From contig NW_003546332.1 in the NCBI RefSeq assembly GCF_000090795.2, positions 157,176-189,688 of the forward strand: a stretch of DNA of 32,513 nucleotides, written 5' to 3'. The first letter of the stretch is position 1, and every line of letters begins with the position of its first letter. This document shows, one piece after another, positions 21,293 through 31,422 of this stretch. The stretch comes from Amphimedon queenslandica. Taxonomy: Eukaryota; Porifera; Demospongiae; Haplosclerida; Niphatidae. The position numbers were made by a program, and so were the translations under genes. The notes below the pieces were generated by a model. It had not been told where the DNA came from. It was given only the letters and a program-made list of their open reading frames with translations, and did not search any database.

Positions 21293-21808
21293 TATACTAT
21301 GTCTCAACTGAGAATGGACCGGAAGTGGAAGCAGCTGCATTGGAATTTGAAAAATGTAGTTACGTCACTAATGACGTGTCATAATGATATTCATAGAGAC
21401 ATGGCTGATATTTCGGCTGTGTTGTTTCACTCTTAAAACAGTCTTGTTCTTCCTGATAAGCAGTACAATAGCTACTGGAGTCAACTAGTCTTCATAAAGG
21501 CCATCATTATCAGAAGATCTTGCTCTATTAGCACTTTAAAGGAAGAATTATCAGTTTGGGAGCTCGACCACATGTGCTTATGTAAACTATGACATCATAG
21601 AACGTCATTGCGGTTAGCTTTGGTATGCCATTGGGTTTATAGGGATAACCCGGTTCTCAGGGTTCCCAAGGGCTGAGAGACCCAAGACCTGAGATCCTGA
21701 AGCGGCATTGGGCGACTAAGAACCTGTGAAAGTCTCATTCTTATCCCACATTCCTATAAAAAGTTATTCCAGTTTTTCTTGGTCCAAACTCAGTTGGGAC
21801 ATAGTATA
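21293..21808. mobile_element. 516-bp MITE, TA-flanked, about 30-bp inverted repeats
   Basis: The left terminus TATACTATGTCTCAACTGAG and TGGACC pairs with the reverse complement of the right terminus (TATACTATGTCCCAACTGAG, then TGGACC) with few mismatches. The outermost TATA on both sides is compatible with a TA target site, as for Tc1/mariner-type MITEs. No protein is encoded. It ends within a few bases of the visible start of the P-element-like coding region, so it may sit in an intron of that gene or may have truncated it. Confidence 0.8.
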
Positions 21809-21811
21809 GGT

Positions 21812-22914
21812 GTGATTAATGAACAGTTTTTAAAGCTAAATAAAGGTTTAAATTATCCGTCGGTGGCAATATACATTTTAGTCTTCATGGTCTGTGGAAT
21901 CATCTTCAATATTCAATTTCCAAATTCACATTTTGCTACTTGAAAAGTTACCAGAAAATTACTCTTTCTATTTTATGGGAAGCTGTGTGACACCTGGAGT
22001 CCTTTGGTCCAAATGTCATTAGTGCAACATCAGATGGTGCCAGTTCAAATGTGAAGTTTTTCTGTATTCACTATGACAGTAAAGATCCATTAACATTTAT
22101 AATCCATATGCTGAAGACCAAAGATGTTTTTACTTTTATCTGATCCCGCTCATTTGCTAAAGACAGTTCATTTGTAACTGCTGGTTTCAGTCTAGAATTA
22201 ATGATACTCCAAATATGCAGGTGTATGGATATTAAATAATTAAATTTAAATGAAATTCATAACACATTTAAATATCCTAATGGAAAGTTTATCAAATGGC
22301 AATTAAATTTAAAATGCATTTAAATAGCTTAATGGACAGTTTATCGAATAAAGACAATTAGAAGAATTGTATGACAAGGTCTCTTCTAGTTCAAATAGTT
22401 TGCCATTGGTACCTAAACTGAAGTGGGAATTTGTTAAGCTGACGTCTTACGTCAGAGTTGGTCTTGCAGCACAAGTATAATATAAGAAATAGTGCATACT
22501 AAAGGCTCGTTTTTAATTCACAGTCATAGAGCATGACTGTAGCAGATTCTCTTGATTATTATGGAGACAGAAAAACTAAGGAAACAGAGGGATTTGTGAG
22601 ATTTATTGAAAAGTTTTTTGATTATTTCAATGTGAAAAATGCAGATGAATAGATTTCTAAAAGAAAGCCTGATTTGAAGCCACACATAAGCTTTGAAGAT
22701 GTAAGATTAAAGACTAGATCAGTTTAAAGATCATTAGTAATGATTGTGTAAATAAATATTGTGTAGTTGTTAGAAAGTGATTTTTTTAAAATCTAAATGA
22801 TTGGAAGGAAAGTGGGAAATGTGAAACAGCTATCAGTGCTGGAGACAAAAACGAAATGAGTTTGAGCAAAGAAACATTAAAAGAAATAGAAATGACAAGT
22901 TTATTACCTGAAAC
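21812..22914 (+). pseudogene. P-element/THAP9-like transposase, 5' part
   Basis: Decayed coding region with the order of P-element-type transposases. Segments: NYPSVAIYILVFMVCGIIFN, QFPNSHFAT, LWEAV, LESFGPNVISATSDGASSN followed by VKFF, NGKFIKWQ, KLKWEFVKLTSYVRVGLAAQ, DRKTKETEGFVRFIEKFFDY, and a DWKES-containing stretch ending at the BEL/Pao insertion point. The SDGASSN aspartate is the expected catalytic-region acid of the family, from memory. Several stops (after SHFAT, in WEAV*HLE, after LAAQV, after KNADE) and frameshifts make it non-functional. The THAP DNA-binding domain and the N-terminal half are absent. The gene resumes beyond the retrotransposon at 31423. Confidence 0.82.
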
Positions 22915-22919
22915 CTTAT
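22915..22919. repeat. left target-site duplication (CTTAT)
   Basis: CTTAT lies directly before the 5' LTR and identically after the 3' LTR (31418-31422). The 5-bp length fits BEL/Pao integration. It fixes both LTR outer boundaries. Confidence 0.92.
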
Positions 22920-23199
22920 TCTTGGGAATTAGGTATAACTATGTGCATAGTGTTTATTATTATTTTGCAGATAATTATCATTGTTTATGTTCATTGGTGT
23001 ATGATTATTATGATTTCTATATTATTGTGTGGCTCTGTATGTTTATTAATAACTCTTCTGCACATGTGCAGTATGAGTATCATGTGTTGAAGTTTTGTAA
23101 AGTTAGAGAAGAGAGATTCTTTAAAGATCCTTTGCTTTAACCTCGAAAATTGAAGATCATTGAGCATTGTCATCTCAGGGTCCAACCAAGGAACTTACA
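22920..23199 (+). repeat. 5' LTR of the BEL/Pao element
   Basis: 280 bp, aligning end to end with 31128-31417. It ends GGAACTTACA as the 3' LTR does. Its first bases are TCTTGGGAATT where the 3' copy has TGTAGGGAATT, so the canonical TG start is mutated here. No convincing tRNA-primer match is seen immediately downstream. Confidence 0.95.
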
Positions 23200-23443
23200 A
23201 GTGTTCCTCCGAGGTGGATCTTTCTATTGTGTCCCTTTAGGTTCAAGCTTACAGTCGGTCAGTACTGAAAAAGAGCGCCTCACTCGTCGAGAAGTAAAGC
23301 TATTGTGCAGAGTCTATGGGTGAGTGCCGTCGAGTTAGTTGCTGTCTTAATACTAGTACCGGTAATAATAATTATTTTGTTGATTTTGTGCGTTTTTGAT
23401 GATAATTAATTTGTCACGTGATCACTATTAGCAATAACTAAAG

Positions 23444-24370
23444 ATGGCGGATAATAGTAAGCGGGTGAGCACGGGACACAAAGCAGTTGTAACAAGAAGA
23501 TTAGCAGAGCTTGATGGTCTTATTGCAGACTTCCTGACTGGCAGGGGGAAGCTGAGAGCATTAAGTTACTGCAGCTCAGAAGGAGTCTTCGAGACAAATC
23601 AGAAGTTATCAATAGTCTTGATAATGAAATAGTAGGGTTAACCAATGATGCAGATGCACTTACAGCAGATCTATTGGAAGATGATGAGTTTAGTCAGAAG
23701 ATACATGAGGCATTGACTAAAATTGAGAAGCATTTAATGACACCATTCACTCCAGCTAACACTGAGACTACTGGACCAGTAGCAGCAGTTCCTTCACCTG
23801 GTACAAGAACCAGACTTAGTCTCAAAACATTCAGAGGAGAGTTAACTGAGTGGTTCAAATTTTGTGATGGGTACAAAGCCTTGATACATGATAACGTGAG
23901 AATATCTGACATTGATAAATTTACGTATCTTCGCTCATTACTTAAGAGAATCGCGCTTGAGTCCATTAATGGTATAGCATTGACTGCTGCTAACTATCTA
24001 GATGCAATTGAAATATTGACTAAGCCATTTGGTAACAAACAGCAAATAATTGCACGACATATGGTAGTATTGTTCAGCATTGAATATAGTGGCAATGGCA
24101 TAGCAGCCTTGTGTACTCTTTATGATCTGTTGAGTCACACGTACGACAGTTGAAGACATTGGGCATAAATGCTGATGCTTACAATAGTCAGTTACCATCT
24201 GTGCTTATAAAGAAATTGCCAAAGGATATGCAATTGATTATATCTAGGAATATATTGGAAGATGATTGGAATCTTGATGAGATTATGAAGGCGGTAGCTG
24301 AAGAATTAACAGCCAGGGAAAGAACAGCAAGAAATGCCAGTAGTAGCCTTAATGCTTCTAAGCCACAATA
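23444..24370 (+). pseudogene. BEL/Pao gag-like region (DUF1759-type)
   Basis: Starts MADNSKRVSTGHKAVVTRRL at an ATG after the leader. After a frameshift near 23560 it continues as DNEIVGLTNDADALTADLLE in another frame. The capsid-like segment LSLKTFRGELTEWFKFCDGY (ORF from 23674) and LNASKPQ at the end of the 24150-24371 frame match gag of this superfamily. A second break lies near 24060-24150. This region would form the particle-forming structural protein in an intact element. Here it is in at least three frames and non-functional. Confidence 0.85.
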
Positions 24371-24780
24371 AATTTAAACTGAACATTTCACACATGCACT
24401 ATTCCCTGTATATTTTGTAATATTGTTGGTCATGTGCCTGAAGCGTGTAAAACGGTAGTGCAGATATATACTAGAAAACAAATGATAAGGGATGCTAAGA
24501 GATGTTTTGTTTGTTTAAAAACTGGGCATTTAAGGAGAGATTGTCATGCCAAGTTTAGGTGCAGTCAATGTAGTGGTAAGCACCACACCAGCATTTGCTA
24601 CAAAAGAAGAAGCCAGCCTGAGAGTAAGCAGCCAGAATCAGTAGCACCTTCAGCAAGCCATTCCCATTCAGCTTCTAGTGAACTCAATCCTGTGGCTCCA
24701 ACCTTTAAGACTGGGAGTACCCATATATTATGTTTGTTGATTCCAAGCAGACTGCTCTCTTACAGACTGCAAGCACGTAA
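24371..24780 (+). pseudogene. BEL/Pao zinc-knuckle region
   Basis: Frame 24434-24805 carries a CCHC knuckle, CFVCLKTGHLRRDC (from 24503), followed by CSQCSGKHHTSIC, a second cysteine/histidine cluster ending at 24598. This paired arrangement with intervening KFR is typical of BEL/Pao nucleocapsid. A Ser/Pro/Glu-rich linker follows before the protease. A stop at 24369-24371 separates it from the upstream gag frame. Confidence 0.9.
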
Positions 24781-25209
24781 ATGTTTAATCCGAGTGATCA
24801 ATTGAAGCAGGCGAAATTACACTTTATACATGACAGCGGTAGCCTGAAGTCTTATATTACGGAGCAAGTGTGTTGTGTTCTATCTTTAGCTACACGAGCA
24901 GTGAAGACCTTGTCCATTGTTACCTTTGGATCCACAAAGCAAAGAAATCATCCTTGTAAAGAGATGAGATTAAGGGTACAAACTATAGAGGGCGGTACTC
25001 TTGAGGTTATCTTGTACACAGTGCCCTTCATACCTGAAGTATTGGACACTGTGCCATTGAGATCTATAACAGAGAAGTATGTCAATTTGAGAGACTTGGA
25101 TCCAGCTGATTCATCAACAATGAGTGGTTCAGGGGAATCAGATGTGCTTGTGGGAGCTGACCATAATTGGGAGGTCATTACTGGAGAGACAAAGAGGGGG
25201 TTTGATTGA
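24781..25209 (+). pseudogene. BEL/Pao aspartic protease region (DUF1758-type)
   Basis: Contains the DSG active-site triad in FIHDSGSLKSYIT (Asp at 24832-24834), followed by VLSLATRAVKTLSIVTFGS and, later, ESDVLVGADHNWEVITGE, the expected order for the retroviral-type protease of BEL/Pao. The frame is open for 142 codons but is cut off from gag by a frameshift and ends in a TGA at 25207-25209. In an intact element it would cleave the polyprotein. Confidence 0.88.
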
Positions 25210-26340
25210 CCTGTGGCATCATATTCCAGACTCGGATGAGTATTGTCTTGCCCATAGTCACATTCACAGTCAGATACGAGATCATTTCTGATCGTGCATT
25301 GCCTAGCGGTTGGTATTAGGTCTACTGGAGAGTCAGTTCCACTCGATTAATAACAGTTAAGAGAGTTTTCAGAACTGGAGTCTCTGAGGATACTCGGAAA
25401 GGAAGAATTATGTATGAGCAGTTCCACAAAACCATTAAATTTCATGATGGTAGGTACCAGGTATCATTACCTTGAAGAGATTCTGTGTTAACCATACCAG
25501 ACAACCATTACTTGAGTCTTCGGAGACTGCAAGGTCTTCCACGATGACTGTGTGGTTGCCCTAGTATCTTGAGAGAGTACAATACAATTATAAGAGACCA
25601 TTGGGAAACGGGTCTAGTTGAGAAAGTGGATAATCCAGCTCAAATGGATAGAGGTAGGTTACACTACCTACGTCACCATGCTGTCATTCATCATGACAAG
25701 GAGAGAAGCAAGCTAGAAATTGTATACAATGTGTCAGCAGAGGGGAGGTTCCATCATTGAATGACTGTTTGCACGTGGGACCAAAGTTTTTTTAGAGAAT
25801 TTTTGAAATCTTAGTGAGGTTCCATAGTTATAGGTATGCATTCATAAGTGATATTTGAAAAGGCTTTCCTAATGACTTTTTTTTTCACCTGCAGATAGAG
25901 ATGTACTGTGCTGCTTGTAGGTAAATAAGATCAGGTTCCACAGATTATTGTATTATGCTCTGCGCGAGTTGTGTTTGGGGTGGCGTGTTGTCCTTTTCTG
26001 CGTAACAAGACAGTGTGCCATCATGTGGAAAAGCATGCAGACTTAATGCCAAATGTAGCAGATAAACTGCTTCAGTCTATGAGTGTAGATGATGTAATAT
26101 GTGGAGCTAATGAAGAAGAAGCTTGGCAGTTGTATTGTAGGCTTAGAGACCTACTTAAAGGGGGTGGGTTTAATCTCCGCAAGTATCAAACTAATGGGAC
26201 TAGTAATGACAGTGTGAATAGTAAGGACCAGGATGAGAGTTATGCCAAGGCTACATTAGGAGTGTCACATTCTGTTCATCAGCCAGAACCGAAAGTTTTA
26301 GGAGTGAGATGGAATACTGTGGTTATGTCATGATTAGAAT
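25210..26340 (+). pseudogene. BEL/Pao reverse transcriptase region
   Basis: Recognisable pieces: DHWETGLVEKVDNP and HYLRHHAVIHHDKERSKLEI with VYNVSAEG (frame 25569-25760), then, after several breaks, FGVACCPFLRNKTVCHHVEK and the active-site segment SVDDVICGANEEEAWQLYCR (VDD at 26085-26093), followed by GGGFNLRKYQTN and KVLGVRWNT. The usual YVDD is SVDD here. The palm segment between 25760 and 25970, which should hold the first catalytic aspartate, is badly degraded. It is non-functional because of multiple stops and frameshifts. Confidence 0.9.
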
Positions 26341-26489
26341 TGAGTGAAGTGGGAGAGAGCGATATTGCTTGAGCTAATGAAGAGAAACACATTAGATCTG
26401 TTAGACAAGTGTATGATCTACTTGGGCTAGCTGCACCAATAACAATGAAGATGAAGATGTTGCTATAAGATTTGTATTGAGCTTAACTG

Positions 26490-27240
26490 GGTTGGGATCA
26501 ACCATGGGAAGGAGAGTTGCTGGCTCAGTGGAATATGTTGGCTGAGAGTTTAAGGAGGTGCAAGCCTATATCGGTGCCTCGTTACTATTTTGAGAGAAGT
26601 GTGAGTTCAGTGAAAGAGATTCATTTGTATGAATTTCGTGACGAATCAAAAGTGGCATACACGGCAGTGATTTATTTGCATTTCAAGAGTAAATTGTGTT
26701 TTATGTCATCACGTGGCATCCAAGACTAGAGTGACACCTCTTGCAGAGCATAAGATTCCACGATTGGAGTTATTGTAAGCATTACTTCTGGCACGTTAAT
26801 TACTACTATTTATGAGAGCCTGAGAGTTTGTTTGGATTTAGAAGATGTCTCTCATACTGATTTGAATGTAGCACTGTGTTGGATCTATGGGATGAATAAA
26901 GACTGGAAGCCATTTGTCCATCAGAGTGGATAAAAAACGCAGGCTTGTGCTAGCTGCACAATGGAGGCACTGTTCAGGTAAGGGTAGTCTTGCTGACATA
27001 CCATCGCGAGGGTTGCTCCAAGAAGAACTGGTAGAGAACAGCTTATGGTTCTTAGGACCAACCTGGTTGTAACAACAAGAAGTATTGTCTTCCAAGCATC
27101 CTTTGAGTGAAGAGCCGAGTGAGGAGAGTGTTGTGGAATTGCGAATACACCCTCATAAAACTGATTTCAGTAATAACTTCAGTGAGGAGAGAAGCAAAAG
27201 CTTATGCGTGTGGGCGAATGCGGTGGGTTAAATGAAGTTA
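26490..27240 (+). pseudogene. BEL/Pao RNase H / connecting region
   Basis: Strongly decayed, but several landmarks remain in shifting frames: LYEFRDESKVAYTAVIYLHF, PRLEL, LRVCLDLEDVSHTDLNVALC, DWKPFVHQSG, and words equivalent to WRHCSGK and ADIPSRG near 26960-27010. This is the conserved stretch between reverse transcriptase and integrase (Peptidase_A17/RNase H region in domain databases, from memory). Stops occur in every frame. Confidence 0.8.
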
Positions 27241-27489
27241 TTGACATTGGGAGATTAGTATTTCGGACGAATTGCTACGGGTGACTACTTACGTTCTGAA
27301 GTTTCTACATGGTTTGGGGAAATTCAAGGGAGCCAACCCTCCACTGTACAGGCTGAATTGCTATGGATAACAAAGTCACAGATTAGTTTGCAAGATCACC
27401 ATAATTTCAAGGAATGGAAGCAGCAAATAGGTCTTTTCCAGAATGAAGCAAATTGTGGGGAAAGGATTTCAAGTGCCAAGATATCATAT

Positions 27490-28742
27490 GATTGTTAACA
27501 CCCTATATTGCTACCAGCAAATGATTCATACTCTATTCTTGTTATCAAGAAAGCTCACAAGAGGGTGCTACATAATGAGGTGAAGGAAACCCTCACAGAA
27601 GTAAGGTCCTGCTACTGGATTATTCAAGGGAGGTCTGCAATAGACCACCCTACAAGAATTGGAAAAGATATGAATTTCATTAATTTTATATACGGTATCT
27701 GCCCACACATCATAATTGGCTGCCATTTTGGTTGGCAAGTTTATAATGGAAGTCAATGGAGGCACGAAGAAAATGCCTCACTTAGCTGCTGTAGCTCTGT
27801 CATTAGTTAAAAAGCACTTGTTATAAGAAGGAACAGCAGCCTCTAAGTTTCTCCTGTCAAGGATTTGGTCACATTTGCTCCAGAATTCTTAATACAGGTT
27901 CGTTTTTATGTCGGCCTGTTTGTTCTCCATTGAAAGTTGCCAACCAAAATGGCGGCCGGAATATTTTTCATGCTAAACCACGCCTTACAACAGTAAAAAT
28001 TTCTAATAATATTCCTACGCATTCAATTCTCACCTAGGGTGGTCTATAAAACAGATTCTTGGGAGGTGTGTCCTATGTCGCTGATTTGAGGGACAAAACT
28101 ATGGGGCACCACCTCCACCGCCATTGCCTTGTTTCAGAGTAACTGAAGAGCCCCCATTAACATTTATGGGACTGGATTATGCAGCCTCTCTACATCAAGT
28201 CTAATGGTAAAATGGAGAAAGTATGTATACATGCTGTGTTACAAGATGCATACACTTAGATGTTGTATTTAACCTTTCTGTGGAGTTATTTTTTATGTCT
28301 CTGAAAAGATTTACAGCACAAAGAGGAGTCACACTCAAAATACTGCTGGACAATGGGAAGACATTCAAAGCAGCAGCAAAGATTTTGGAGCTATTTGTCT
28401 GAAATCAAAACCGTCTGGTTATTCAATGTAGAGATAGCTCCATGGTGGGGTGGCGTTTTTGAAAGGATGGTTAAATCAGTCAAACGATGTCTAAGTAAGG
28501 TGATGGGACTGGCCAAGCTGGACTATGATGTACTGAACACAGCCATAATAGAGATTAAGGGAATATTAAACTTATGACCATTATCATATGTATTTCCAGA
28601 TGACTTTGATGAGCCATTGATGCCTTCACACCTGATGGTAGAAAGGAGACTAATGAGTCTGCCAGACCATTCTCTTAAGGAGAGTGATGAAGAATACAGT
28701 CCTCAAGCAACTAAGGATCATCTATTGAAAAGATTCAAACAC
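27490..28742 (+). pseudogene. BEL/Pao integrase, with start of the C-terminal tail
   Basis: The zinc-binding start is represented by HKRVLHNEVKETLTEVRSCY and WIIQGRS (from 27558). The catalytic core keeps all three acids: D in PLTFMGLDYAAS (28175), D in LLDNGKTFKAA (28349) and E in PWWGGVFERMVKSVKR (28461). It continues YDVLNTAIIEIKGILNL, then PLSYVFPDD and LLKRFKHS up to the nested insertion at 28743. The two latter acids are about 37 residues apart but in different frames, showing an indel. Around 27860-28050 unrelated sequence or heavy decay interrupts the domain. Confidence 0.9.
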
Positions 28743-29010
28743 AGTCAGGCAGATATGTGCAAATATTAGCATTAATTGTGGGATTTTACATAGAATTATA
28801 AAACTTGGAATAATAATAGAAAATATTTTTGTAAATAATTGTAGAAGTGGAGCCACATCAAATTTCACCTTTCACACCTTATCAGTATTAATTTGGTTTT
28901 TAAAAAAAGGTGATGAAAAACTATTAAGCAGAAGTACTAAATACGGGTATGATTTTGCAGCTCTTCGTTCAAGGTTTGTTTTAAAGTGGGAATCACAGCT
29001 ATACCTCATT
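28743..29010 (+). repeat. left terminal inverted repeat of nested element
   Basis: About 268 bp, matching the reverse complement of 30290-30551 with scattered substitutions and a ~10-bp length difference near the outer end (the left copy has an additional TGTGCAAATATTAG-like stretch). The boundary is set by loss of similarity after CAGCTATACCTCA. Confidence 0.85.
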
Positions 29011-29194
29011 CTAATCAGAAGTTATCGTTTATTTTATGCATGCTTTGTCTCAATTATTAGCGTCACTGTAGGTCCTGAGTATGGCAAGGTAATGTATTTA
29101 CTTCATTTACTTTCCTTTTAATTATTCATATTTAACAGACAAAGACTTTTAGGTTAACAGACACACTACAATTTTGTCCATCAAGATTGAAGAC

Positions 29195-30190
29195 AGATTG
29201 CAATCAGTGTGTTGTCTTTGCAAAAAAGGCAAAGATGACTTGCTATAACACAATGATGAAATGCTAAAATGTCCAGCTAATTCTAAGCGTTATGACATAG
29301 CAGTGGGCCATGGCTACTCTTTAACAACAAGTAATATTACACATTTTGATGAGTTATGTGAACTTCCAATGAGTTTAGATTTAGAACACCTTGATGAAGC
29401 AAAAGAAATGGAAGCTACTTTACTAAAAAACGTAACAAAATGGCATAGATCCTGCTACAATAAATTGAATAACAAAACTGAACCAAGCAGAAAGAAAATC
29501 ATCAATTGACAATACTGAATCTAATGTGACTCCTGCGAGACAGTATACACGTCAAAGTTTTTCTCAGGAGCTACAAGAAGACATCTGTTTTTTTTGTTGT
29601 ACAGGTCTCTCACTTCACAAGGCCTCATGTTTTAATATAGACTCACGAGTTTGTAAGTGTGGCCATGATGTTTAAGACGAATCACTGATTGCTAAACTTA
29701 GAGCTGGAGATATGATTGCACTGCATGCCAAATATTTTTTACGATGCTTGGTTTCACTATATAACAAGGCCAACATATTGAAAACAGATGACACATTGCC
29801 CCAAGATAGTAACAAAGTTAGCCAAGAGATTGCTCTAGCAGAACTATTAGCTTTTATCAATGAAAGAAGGAGAGACGAAACATTAGCTCCAATTTTTAAA
29901 CTTTCAGATCTGGCCAAACCTGAATCTTCCCGGATGGAACCTCTTGGCATAAGAAAAGATGTTCAGCTGCATAGTACTGAGCTTAAAAATTGAATTTTAG
30001 TTCAACTTCCTGAGCTCAAAGTTTATAGAGAAGATGGGATGTACTTCTTGCTTTCGGACAACTTTGCCTGAGGCTGGTCCTTCTTCCAGAGAGCTTTTAC
30101 GCTATAACTGTAACAAAGGATTCAGGGGGCTATGTAAATACAATAGAGCAGCTTTAAAATGTACTGCATTTTGTTACTGTGGAAGAGGAT
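29195..30190 (+). pseudogene. gene of the nested element, unnamed sponge/cnidarian family
   Basis: I recognise the word order from memory of uncharacterised cnidarian and sponge proteins. It starts with CCLCKKGKDD, then CPANSKRYDIAVGHGYSLTT, CELPMSLDLEHLDEAKEMEA, TKWHRSCYNKLNN, ICFFCCTGLSLHKASCFNID, SLIAKLRAGDMIALHAKYFL, RCLVSLYNKAN, and VQLHSTELKN followed by ILVQLPELKVYREDG. Several Cys/His pairs (CxxC...WHxxCY; CFFC...H...C) suggest zinc-binding modules upstream of a missing or unrecognised catalytic part. Breaks: a TAA near 29247, a frameshift near 29490, a TAA near 29672, a TGA at 29991 and further stops beyond. Its position between long inverted repeats implies a transposon protein. The catalytic type is unknown to me. 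Confidence 0.78.
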
Positions 30191-30289
30191 GCATTGATAA
30201 TTGACTAATTAGCTATTAATATAATTGATTTAACAGTCAATTCCAACTTTTTGCTTGTACTATGATTTTTACAATTAACTACAACTTCT

Positions 30290-30551
30290 ATTGATGATTA
30301 GGTGTAGCTGTGATTCACACTTTAAACGAACCCTTGAAAGAAGAGTTACAAAATGATACCCATAGTAAGTACTTTTGCTTAATTTTTTTGTCACCTTTTT
30401 TTAAAAATGTAATGAACACAGATAATCTGTGAAAGGTGAAATTTGATGTGGCTTTACTTCTACAATTATTTACAAAAATATTTTTTACTATTACTCCAAG
30501 TTTCATAATTCTATGAAAAAACCCACAATTGTTTCACTAATCTGCCTGACT
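30290..30551 (-). repeat. right terminal inverted repeat of nested element
   Basis: Reverse-complement partner of 28743-29010. A 63-codon minus-strand frame inside it (30315-30506) is an accidental reading of the repeat. Confidence 0.85.
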
Positions 30552-30559
30552 AATAACAC

Positions 30560-31020
30560 TTGCACACTAGCCTAGACATATTTTGGCAGAAATGGCGCTC
30601 AGAGTACTTGCTAGAATCAAGGGAGCATCATTACTTAACAATAAGAGTGACAGAGGTCAAGTAATGTGTTGGGAACATAGTAGTTGTACACAGTAATGAG
30701 AGGAGACATGGATTTTGGAGATTTGGAAAGATCAAAGAAGTATTTCCTGGTCAAGATGGACAGATTCGACCAGCCATTGTGTATACTGGTAGAAAATGAC
30801 TGCTTATTTTACGTTGTCCAGTTCAACATCTCTATCCATTAGTGATTAATTGTTCTCAAAGTAAGTCCTCTGATATCCCACCAGAAGCACAGGATGGATC
30901 GACTTTTATAGTCAAAACACCCACTTATAACAGAGCAGAAGAGACGTTGAGGCCTAGATGGTCAGCAGCCATTCAAGCTCAGGACAGTATAATTACCCAA
31001 GGATTTTACTAACTCATTCA
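30560..31020 (+). pseudogene. BEL/Pao C-terminal tail (DUF5641-type), after nested insertion
   Basis: Continuation of the integrase tail. In one frame: EYLLESREHHYL, a stop, VGNIVVVHSNERRHGFWRFG, KIKEVFPGQDGQIRPAIVYT, a stop, then LRCPVQHLYPL. This is the chromatin- or DNA-associated C-terminal domain that ends BEL/Pao polyproteins. The frame is intact apart from nonsense changes. The remaining stretch to about 31010 encodes the diverged C-terminus. Confidence 0.87.
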
Positions 31021-31114
31021 TGACTAAATTTATTGACTTGTAATTAGAGGTACATTTGTGTAATTATTGGATTTGTGTAATTATTTGGCTAGCAGTATTT
31101 AAATTGTGCTCGCC

Positions 31115-31127
31115 AAAGGGGGGAGGA
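31115..31127 (+). promoter_or_regulatory. polypurine tract
   Basis: AAAGGGGGGAGGA directly abuts the TG that starts the 3' LTR, which is the expected position of the plus-strand primer for reverse transcription. Confidence 0.9.
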
Positions 31128-31417
31128 TGTAGGGAATTAACTATAATTATGTGCATAGTGTTTATTATTATTGTGTAGATTATTATCATTGTTTATGTTC
31201 ATTGTTGTATGATTTTTTTGATTTGTATATTATTATTTTGTGTGGTTCTGTACGTTTATTAATTAATAACTCTTCTGCACATGCACAGTATGAGCATTAT
31301 GTGTTGAAGTTTTGTGAAGTTAGAGAAGAGAGATTTCTGAAAGATCCTTTGTTGTTAACCTCGAGAATTGAAGATCGCTGAGCGTCCTCGCGTTAGGGTT
31401 GAACCAAGGAACTTACA
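31128..31417 (+). repeat. 3' LTR of the BEL/Pao element
   Basis: 290 bp, starting TGTAGGGAATT and ending GAACTTACA (TG...CA). It is longer than the 5' copy because of short TTAT/AATT-type insertions near 31233 and 31262. Confidence 0.95.
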
Positions 31418-31422
31418 CTTAT
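31418..31422. repeat. right target-site duplication (CTTAT)
   Basis: Identical to 22915-22919 (see that entry). Confidence 0.92.

Larger units (their letters stand above)
28743..30551. mobile_element. DNA transposon with ~265-bp inverted repeats, nested in BEL/Pao
   Basis: Imperfect terminal inverted repeats at about 28743-29010 and 30290-30551. Both begin AGTCAGGCAGAT and share, in order, ATTGTGGG, CATAGAATTAT, AAACTTGGA, AAATATTTTTGTAAATAATT, CCACATCAAATTTCACCTTT and AATCACAGCTA. The left flank TCAAACAC and right flank AATAACAC agree at 5 of 8 positions, a possible decayed 8-bp target duplication. Removing the element and one flank rejoins the BEL/Pao frame (RFKH before, the tail after). 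It carries one gene-like region. Confidence 0.88.
22920..31417 (+). mobile_element. BEL/Pao LTR retrotransposon, decayed, with nested insertion
   Basis: Complete structural element: 5' LTR, gag-like region, CCHC knuckles, aspartic protease, reverse transcriptase, RNase H-region remnants, integrase, a DUF5641-like tail, polypurine tract and 3' LTR, flanked by a perfect 5-bp CTTAT duplication. The domain order with integrase last and the zinc-knuckle/protease style (CFVCLKTGHLRRDC, FIHDSGSLKSYIT) identify BEL/Pao. All coding parts contain stops and frameshifts. Counting by eye, the LTRs differ at roughly 35 of ~280 aligned positions plus small indels, so the insertion is old. It sits inside a P-element-like gene and is itself split by the element at 28743-30551. 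Confidence 0.95.

Noticed and set aside
23200..23230. tRNA primer-binding site after the 5' LTR
   Set aside because: No convincing match beginning TGG directly after the LTR; the sequence is too decayed to assign a tRNA.
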